Positions 59,758 to 64,000 of a stretch of 64,000 nucleotides of DNA are shown one piece after another. The notes under the pieces are model-generated. The model saw only the letters and a program-made list of their open reading frames with translations. It had not been told where the DNA came from and did no database searches. The DNA comes from DASXRU01 sp034665305 (GTDB lineage Bacteria; Acidobacteriota; Blastocatellia; Pyrinomonadales; Pyrinomonadaceae), in contig JAXDFZ010000024.1 in NCBI GenBank assembly GCA_034665305.1, forward strand, positions 471,939 through 535,938. Reading direction: 5' to 3'. The translations under genes and the position numbers were made by a program. Position 1 is the stretch's first letter; every line of letters starts with the position of its first letter.

Positions 59758-60216
59758 TTAATCTCGTAGTTCACTTCGCCCAGGCCTCGACCACATCACA
59801 AGATTCTTAAACACATAAACCCACGGCACGATGAGCGCCACGAAGGGAGCCCCGATAAACACGTGCGCCATCTCGTCGGCGGGTGAGCCTGCAAGTGCGC
59901 CCGCGCGCCACAAGGGATACGCGACCACGAGCACCCACAGCGTCTTATAAAAGATCATAAAGATCACGATCGGCAACCACCTCAGCGGCCTCAACAATCC
60001 GAAGACCGATAAGGTTGGATAAGCGGCCCAAACGCAAAAGGCGGCGGCCTTAGTATGATCCCATGGGCCCTGGTGATTGATGATCGTTGACCACGTTTGC
60101 AAACCCACGCCGACGAACATGAGAAAATAGAGAACCCTCAGCAGGTAGATGTTTATCGGGCGAACACCCTCATATTTCTGGTAGTTCGGTGTGAAGATAT
60201 ATTTGATGATTGACAT
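59758..60216 (-). CDS. Small integral membrane protein
   Basis: The protein has 152 residues from ATG 60216. About four hydrophobic segments are seen: YLLRVLYFLMFVGVGLQTW, AFCVWAAYPTLSVFGLL, WLPIVIFMIFYKTLWVLVVA and FIGAPFVALIVPWVYVF. No family is recognised. The frame stays open to 60297, but the extra 27 residues are not hydrophobic and lack support. It is the only minus-strand gene among the small genes here. Confidence 0.65.
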   Translation of the reverse strand: MSIIKYIFTPNYQKYEGVRPINIYLLRVLYFLMFVGVGLQTWSTIINHQGPWDHTKAAAFCVWAAYPTLSVFGLLRPLRWLPIVIFMIFYKTLWVLVVAYPLWRAGALAGSPADEMAHVFIGAPFVALIVPWVYVFKNLVMWSRPGRSELRD

Positions 60217-60353
60217 AGCGGTTGAATTTACGTAATGAGTGGGGGCGCTGTTCCCTATATTTGATCGGATGCCGGCGGCGGCATCGAACAAGCTCATGAC
60301 TGACCTTAACGGACAGGTTGCTGCTCAGATATTTCTGCGCGGCCCAAAAAGAA

Positions 60354-60467
60354 TGTTAACGATCAAGCCGCTGCCTTGAACAAATCATTGGACGCGAGCG
60401 GATCCGGATCTATGCTTCTGCTCGACAACGCGCCGTGGTCTCCCCGCGCGTCGGTTCAACGTTAGAC
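60354..60467. other. Isolated attC-like inverted structure
   Basis: The right end CGGTTCAACGTTAGAC carries GTTRRRY (GTTAGAC, 60461-60467). The left end TGTTAACGATCAAGCCGCTG is its rough reverse complement, about 110 bases away, as in integron attC sites. The left 7 bases (TGTTAAC) deviate from RYYYAAC. No integrase gene is in view. Confidence 0.3.
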
Positions 60468-60493
60468 GACTGCAAAGTTCCTGGAGGTATGCA

Positions 60494-60952
60494 ATGAACA
60501 GTTTATTCATGGTACTGGCTTTGGCGAGCCTGTCGGCTGGAGTTTTCACGCCCACGGTGACGGTCCCGTGCGAGCAGGCTCCGGATTCCCCGAATACCCC
60601 GCTTCGGGTGGCATTCGCGGACCTGAAGTGGACCAAGCTTCCTGAACGCGAAGGCACGATGTTTTCCGTCCTCTCGGGCGACCCGAAGACGGGCGAATAT
60701 ACACAGATGCGCAAGGTTCCCGCCGGATCAGCGAACCCGCTTCACTCCCACAGCAGTCGTCTTAAGAACGTGATCATCAGTGGCGTCTGGTACACCGGAG
60801 CGACTGACGCGGCGTCGGCCAAAGACTTCGGTCCGGGCTCAATCGTCGTCATGCCCGCCAACTGGGTGCACGTGAGCGGCTGCCGCGCCGGCAGCGATTG
60901 CGTTTTCTACCAGGAAGGCAGAGGCAAGTTCGACTTTAAGCCAGTCAACTGA
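60494..60952 (+). CDS. Exported cupin-domain protein
   Basis: The protein has 152 residues. MNSLFMVLALASLSAGVFTP is a short signal peptide. The single cupin barrel has KVPAGSANPLHSHSSRL (first cupin motif with His residues) and IVVMPANWVHVSGC (second). It may bind a metal; the ligand or reaction is unknown. GGAGG lies 7 bases before the ATG. Confidence 0.78.
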   Translation: MNSLFMVLALASLSAGVFTPTVTVPCEQAPDSPNTPLRVAFADLKWTKLPEREGTMFSVLSGDPKTGEYTQMRKVPAGSANPLHSHSSRLKNVIISGVWYTGATDAASAKDFGPGSIVVMPANWVHVSGCRAGSDCVFYQEGRGKFDFKPVN

Positions 60953-60958
60953 CTAAGC

Positions 60959-61176
60959 AGCCCGCATAGCGGGCGGCCATAACAGTAGCCCACATCGCAA
61001 GCTGCGGGGTGCACGTCGCCGATTGAACCAAGCTCGCGACGCCAGCGACGTAAAGTGTGGCGTTGATCAGTTGGGAAAGCTTATGTCGCCCCGCTGGGCT
61101 GCTGCTGTGATGTGCATCTCTACCCACAGCTGGCGCGGTGGGCTACTGATATGTCGTTGGCTTTGCCAACTAGTTG
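60959..61176. repeat. Multi-hairpin repeat R9, copy 2
   Basis: It starts AGCCCGCATAGCGGGCGGCC and ends CTACTGATATGTCGTTGGCT plus TTGCCAACTAG. GTAGCCCACATCGCAAGCTG on the left is complementary to ACCCACAGCTGGCGCGGTGG near the right end. Inner sequences TTATGTCGCCCCGCTGGGCT fit the same pattern as copies 3 and 4. Confidence 0.8.
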
Positions 61177-61227
61177 AGCGGCAGTGCTGATAACCATTAG
61201 CGTTAGAACCCGGAGGCGAACACACAA

Positions 61228-61917
61228 ATGCCCCAGCACATTGGCATCGTAGCGGGCAGCGCCGAGGGTGCAGCCCTCTGCTATCGCACCATCTGTCTGG
61301 AAGCGCCGGCCATCATGGGTGAACATAATCACCCCGAGATAACCATGCACTCGTGGCCGATGGCCGCCTATATGCCGCACATTCGCGCCGACGACTGGGA
61401 AGCGGTGGCCAAACGTATGGCCGCGTCCGCGCAGAAGCTGGCCCAAGCCGGAGCCGACTTCGCGATCTGTCCTGACAACACCTACCACCAGGCGTTCAAA
61501 TATCTAATCCCGCTTTCCCCAATTCCGTGGCTACACATCGCCGGCGCCGTAGCCGCCGAAGCCCAGCGTTCGGGGTACCTACGTCTGGGCATTTTAGGCA
61601 CGAAGTATCTGACGGAAAGCGATGTCTACCCGGAAGCCTTAAAGGAATTCAATATTGAGAGAGAGATACCTGACGAAGCAGATCGGGAAAAAATCAACGA
61701 CATCATCTTCAAGGAATTGGTGAACGGCATCTTCTCGGAAACGTCGCGGCTCTACTTCAATGAAGTTACAGAAAAACTTAAAGCGCGTGGCTGTGACGCC
61801 GTCGTCCTCGGCTGCACCGAGATCCCGCTGATAGTGCGCCCGGATGACTGTCCGTTACCGACTTTGGATTCCACCCGCTTGCTTGCGCGGGCTGCGTTGA
61901 AGCGGGCGTCGGAATGA
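61228..61917 (+). CDS. Aspartate/glutamate racemase-family protein
   Basis: The protein has 229 residues with the two-fold racemase architecture. The first catalytic Cys is in GADFAICPDNTYH and the second in DAVVLGCTEIPLIV, so both active-site cysteines are present. HIGIVAGSAEGAALCYRTI opens the first domain. It probably racemises aspartate or glutamate or a related amino acid. GGAGG precedes the ATG by about 11 bases. It stands between R9 repeats. Confidence 0.85.
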   Translation: MPQHIGIVAGSAEGAALCYRTICLEAPAIMGEHNHPEITMHSWPMAAYMPHIRADDWEAVAKRMAASAQKLAQAGADFAICPDNTYHQAFKYLIPLSPIPWLHIAGAVAAEAQRSGYLRLGILGTKYLTESDVYPEALKEFNIEREIPDEADREKINDIIFKELVNGIFSETSRLYFNEVTEKLKARGCDAVVLGCTEIPLIVRPDDCPLPTLDSTRLLARAALKRASE

Positions 61918-62036
61918 TAAGCAGGAGGGTGATTGGGGCACCGGATTTCGTTGTGCCCGCATCGCGAGCGGAAGATTCGAAGCCGACAGCGCGAGCCGTG
62001 TAAAGGCGCAGCAACCAGAATCCGCAAATTTCCTGG

Positions 62037-62250
62037 AGCCCGCGCCGCGGGCGAAATATCCGTAGCCCACAGCGCAAGCTGTGGGTAACGGCGTATTACA
62101 AAGAATCAGCCCGCGAACGCGGGCGACATAACGGTTGGCTATTCTAAGAATATATGCCGCCCCCCTGGGGCTCCAATAAACATCTGCCGCCGTACCCACA
62201 GCTTGCGCTGTGGGCTACGAATATTTCGTCGGCTGCGCCGACTGGTTGAC
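62037..62250. repeat. Multi-hairpin repeat R9, copy 3
   Basis: AGCCCGCGCCGCGGGCGAAA plus TATCCGTAGCCCACAGCGCA on the left matches ACCCACAGCTTGCGCTGTGG plus GCTACGAATATT on the right. An inner pair (AGCCCGCGAACGCGGGCGAC, GCCGCCCCCCTGGGGCTCC) and a terminal hairpin GTCGGCTGCGCCGAC complete it. The gap 61918-62296 holds no gene. Confidence 0.8.
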
Positions 62251-62296
62251 TCGTTTCGCGCTGAACCCTTAGATCGCAAAAAGAGACCCTAAAACC

Positions 62297-62725
62297 ATGA
62301 CTGACAATCCCATGACGAAACCGCGTTGGACCATCTCGCCTTATTTCATCGTGGACGACGTCGTCGCCTCCGCTAATTATTACCGGGACCAGCTCGGCTT
62401 CGCTTACGATCGTTTCTGGGGTGAACCGCCATGCTTCTGCATGGTCAGCCGTAATGGCGCCGTGATCATGTTGAGCCAGTTTGCAAAGACTGGTGTCATG
62501 CGGCCCAACCACCTGGTCGATCCGGGAGGGGAAGCGTGGGACATCTACATTACGATCGAAGACGCAGACGCGCTCCTCGCTGAATTCAAATCAAAGGGCG
62601 TAAAGATCACACGCGACATTTGCGACCAATTCTACGGTTGTCGCGACTTTGACGTCGAAGACTGCAACGGCTATCGCTTATGCTTCGGACAAGACCTTGA
62701 GGAATTTCCGAATAAGTCCGACTAG
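62297..62725 (+). CDS. Glyoxalase/VOC superfamily protein
   Basis: The protein has 142 residues of the vicinal oxygen chelate fold. ISPYFIVDDVVASANYYRDQ and the second half (DIYITIEDADALLAEFKSKG, FDVEDCNGYRLCFGQD) are characteristic of small glyoxalase/bleomycin-resistance proteins. The substrate is unknown. It is a single gene between two R9 copies. Confidence 0.88.
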   Translation: MTDNPMTKPRWTISPYFIVDDVVASANYYRDQLGFAYDRFWGEPPCFCMVSRNGAVIMLSQFAKTGVMRPNHLVDPGGEAWDIYITIEDADALLAEFKSKGVKITRDICDQFYGCRDFDVEDCNGYRLCFGQDLEEFPNKSD

Positions 62726-62735
62726 TATCGTTTAA

Positions 62736-62958
62736 AGCCCGCATCAGCGGGCGACATATCAGTAGCCCACAGCGCAAGCTGTCGGGCAACGTACCACCCC
62801 TCGGAGTCAAAGCCCCAGCGAGGCGGCATAGCTCAGTTCACCGAGCCGCACCTGGAAACTTACGTCGCTCGCTTTGCGAGCTTGGTTTTATCGCCCCCAT
62901 GATCCCACAGCTCGCGCTGTGGGCTACGGATATGCCGTTGGGCTTCGCCAACTGCGCA
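62736..62958. repeat. Multi-hairpin repeat R9, copy 4
   Basis: AGCCCGCATCAGCGGGCGAC plus ATATCAGTAGCCCACAGCGC is matched by CCCACAGCTCGCGCTGTGGG plus CTACGGATATGCCG on the right, followed by the hairpin GTTGGGCTTCGCCAAC. The interior differs from copies 2 and 3. Confidence 0.8.
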
Positions 62959-62977
62959 GATAAAAAAGGTAAACTCA

Positions 62978-63499
62978 ATGCCGAACCAACTCTCAATCCC
63001 CCAACTCATCCTTTGGCTCTTTGTCATGTGCCTGGGAATCGAAATCGGCGCCGGCCTATACGAAGCACTCGTCGTGGTTCCGATCTGGTCTGCGGCGCCG
63101 CCCGCTTCCGTCCTGGGCTACTTCCACCACAACGTCGCCGATCTCCAATTCGCATTGAACCCAGGCGGAAACTTCTGGCTCATCTTCACACCCATGACTG
63201 GCTTGTTGGCAGTCGTAACCTTGCTTTCTGGGTTGAAGACGGCGCCAGAACATCGCAAGTGGCGCATCGCGGGAACCGTCCTCGCCATCATCGTAGTCGC
63301 CGCCACCTTCGCCTGGTTTGTGCCAACCCTAATCAGTCTCATGAGCGAAGGAGTGACGAAGCTTAGCGGCGCGGAGATAACCAGCAAAACGAATTGGTGG
63401 GTACGACTCAATTGGGTGCGCGCTGCGACCTACATAATTGCCTGGGTGGCCGCGCTGCGCGCGTTAACAATTCCCGCGGGCAGGGAATTGAAAAGCTGA
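62978..63499 (+). CDS. DUF1772-like integral membrane protein
   Basis: The protein has 173 residues with about four hydrophobic segments (LILWLFVMCLGIEIGAGLY, FWLIFTPMTGLLAVVTLLS, WRIAGTVLAIIVVAATFAWF, RAATYIIAWVAALRALTI). GLYEALVVVPIWSAAPPASV and WWVRLNWVRAA fit the DUF1772 (anthrone oxygenase-like) pattern. AAAAAAGG lies about 8 bases before the ATG. It is a single gene behind R9 copy 4. Confidence 0.75.
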   Translation: MPNQLSIPQLILWLFVMCLGIEIGAGLYEALVVVPIWSAAPPASVLGYFHHNVADLQFALNPGGNFWLIFTPMTGLLAVVTLLSGLKTAPEHRKWRIAGTVLAIIVVAATFAWFVPTLISLMSEGVTKLSGAEITSKTNWWVRLNWVRAATYIIAWVAALRALTIPAGRELKS

Positions 63500-63518
63500 A
63501 GGTGAAAGGCAGAACAGA

Positions 63519-63650
63519 ATGATGAAACGAACGTTGATGATTGCTGTGCTTGCCGCTGTTTCGTACTGCTCAGCCAGCGCACAGATACATAACGTGGCTG
63601 AGATGAACGCCGATTGCGCCCCCGACCTGACGGTCGGGGCTACTCAATGA
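63519..63650 (+). pseudogene. Start of a creatininase-like gene truncated by repeat R10
   Basis: MMKRTLMIAVLAAVSYCSAS plus AQIHNVAEMNAD is a signal peptide and the first residues of a mature exported protein; 'VAEMN' resembles the start of acidobacterial creatininase-family proteins. At 63612 the sequence enters the R10 repeat and the frame ends in CAPDLTVGATQ at 63650. The repeat seems to have cut the gene. The rest might lie beyond the window. GAAGGTG precedes the ATG. Confidence 0.5.
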
Positions 63651-63753
63651 CGGCCATGCGGGCCTCCGCCAAACCCGCTGAGGTGACAGCACGTGGGCAA
63701 GGCCCGAAGGGCCGCCAGTAAATAGCCGCGACCGTAAGGTCGTGGTTTGCGAC
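63612..63753. repeat. Hairpin-rich direct repeat R10, copy 1
   Basis: GATTGCGCCCCCGACCTGAC plus GGTCGGGGCTACTCAATG begins the unit; it contains the hairpins CCCCGACCTGACGGTCGGGG, GGCCCGAAGGGCC and CGACCGTAAGGTCG and ends TCGTGGTTTGCGAC. Copy 2 is in direct orientation about 220 bases further on. Confidence 0.8.
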
Positions 63754-63834
63754 TTTGAAAATACGAAGAGGTCCGGAGGACCGGCACACGGTCAGACGTG
63801 TCGGCCCTGCGGGCCTCTTTTTACTTTTGGTGGC

Positions 63835-63991
63835 GATTGCGCCCCCGACCTGACGGTCGGGGCTATTCAATGCCGGCCCTGCGGGCCTCGGCCAAATTAA
63901 TCCCAACCCGCGGACCTGCTGACAGCAAGCCTGGGCAAGGCCCGAAGGGCCGTCAGCCAATAGCCGCGACCGTCAGGTCGTGGTTTGCGAC
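63835..63991. repeat. Hairpin-rich direct repeat R10, copy 2
   Basis: It repeats copy 1 with few changes (GGCTATTCAATGCCGGCCCT, GCAAGGCCCGAAGGGCCGTC, CGACCGTCAGGTCGTGGTTT). Between the copies is another hairpin (GAGGTCCGGAGGACC) and a T-rich CTCTTTTTAC. A third copy might follow beyond the window end. Confidence 0.8.
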
Positions 63992-64000
63992 GTTTGCAAA

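Noticed and set aside
61201..61212. A second attC-like core (GTTAGAA) before the racemase
   Set aside because: The last base breaks GTTRRRY and no paired inverse core is seen.
63612..63991. Direct repeats as a CRISPR array
   Set aside because: The repeated unit is about 140-157 bases and hairpin-rich, with only two copies and no short regular spacers or cas genes.

Overview
This 64 kb window looks like chromosomal DNA of an environmental Gram-negative bacterium, most likely an acidobacterium of the Blastocatellia type. That placement is an inference. It rests on two von Willebrand factor A proteins of the kind typical of Acidobacteria, an ECF sigma factor next to a membrane TPR-CHAT protein, secreted proteins with carboxypeptidase-regulatory-like repeats, and a moderately high GC content judged by eye. 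No rRNA or tRNA gene is present to settle it.

Layout. 1-8.6 kb (+): tail of a CAP-domain protein, a sugar nucleotidyltransferase/sugar kinase pair resembling MurU/AmgK, asnS, a methyltransferase, a LOG-family protein, an AIM24-type protein, arginase and D-Ala-D-Ala ligase. 8.8-13.9 kb (-): VWFA protein, three exported or membrane proteins of unknown role, mltG and ruvX. 14-18.9 kb (+): an S41 protease homologue that has lost its catalytic residues, a glycine-zipper protein, a two-motif aspartic protease and a second VWFA protein. 18.9-30.7 kb (-): phospholipase C-like phosphoesterase, an AbiGi-like putative phage-resistance protein, acyl-CoA carboxyltransferase, an ABC-2 exporter with a DUF402 protein, transaldolase, FAH-family hydrolase, an Fn3 lipoprotein, hslU and hslV. 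31-38 kb (+): a leaderless peptidoglycan hydrolase, a glutamine amidotransferase, an SDR, a NamZ-like muramidase, a membrane protein, a 57-residue membrane protein and recO. 38.2-40.7 kb (-): ahcY and metK.

41.2-53.6 kb (-) is the most unusual part. An ECF sigma factor is followed by a membrane-anchored TPR protein and a CHAT (caspase-like) protease that appear to be one protein split at a run of nine T. Then come a repeat protein, an unknown protein and a membrane-anchored trypsin-like protease; a secreted subtilase and another secreted protein lie upstream. Four transcription units in this block, and no others I found, carry the same upstream motif (CGTTACGTTTC, about 10 nt, GTCACT). I infer a self-contained sigma-factor regulon controlling three kinds of protease. 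From 53.8 kb onward come a second leaderless peptidoglycan hydrolase, a flavoprotein, an S41 peptidase and a string of small single genes separated by large palindromic repeats. One of those repeats appears to have truncated a creatininase-like gene at the window end.

The other striking feature is the intergenic DNA. At least 13 families of inverted-repeat elements occupy the gaps, several in two to four copies here. Some are nested inside one another, some overlap stop codons, and one encloses the start codon of the ABC ATPase.
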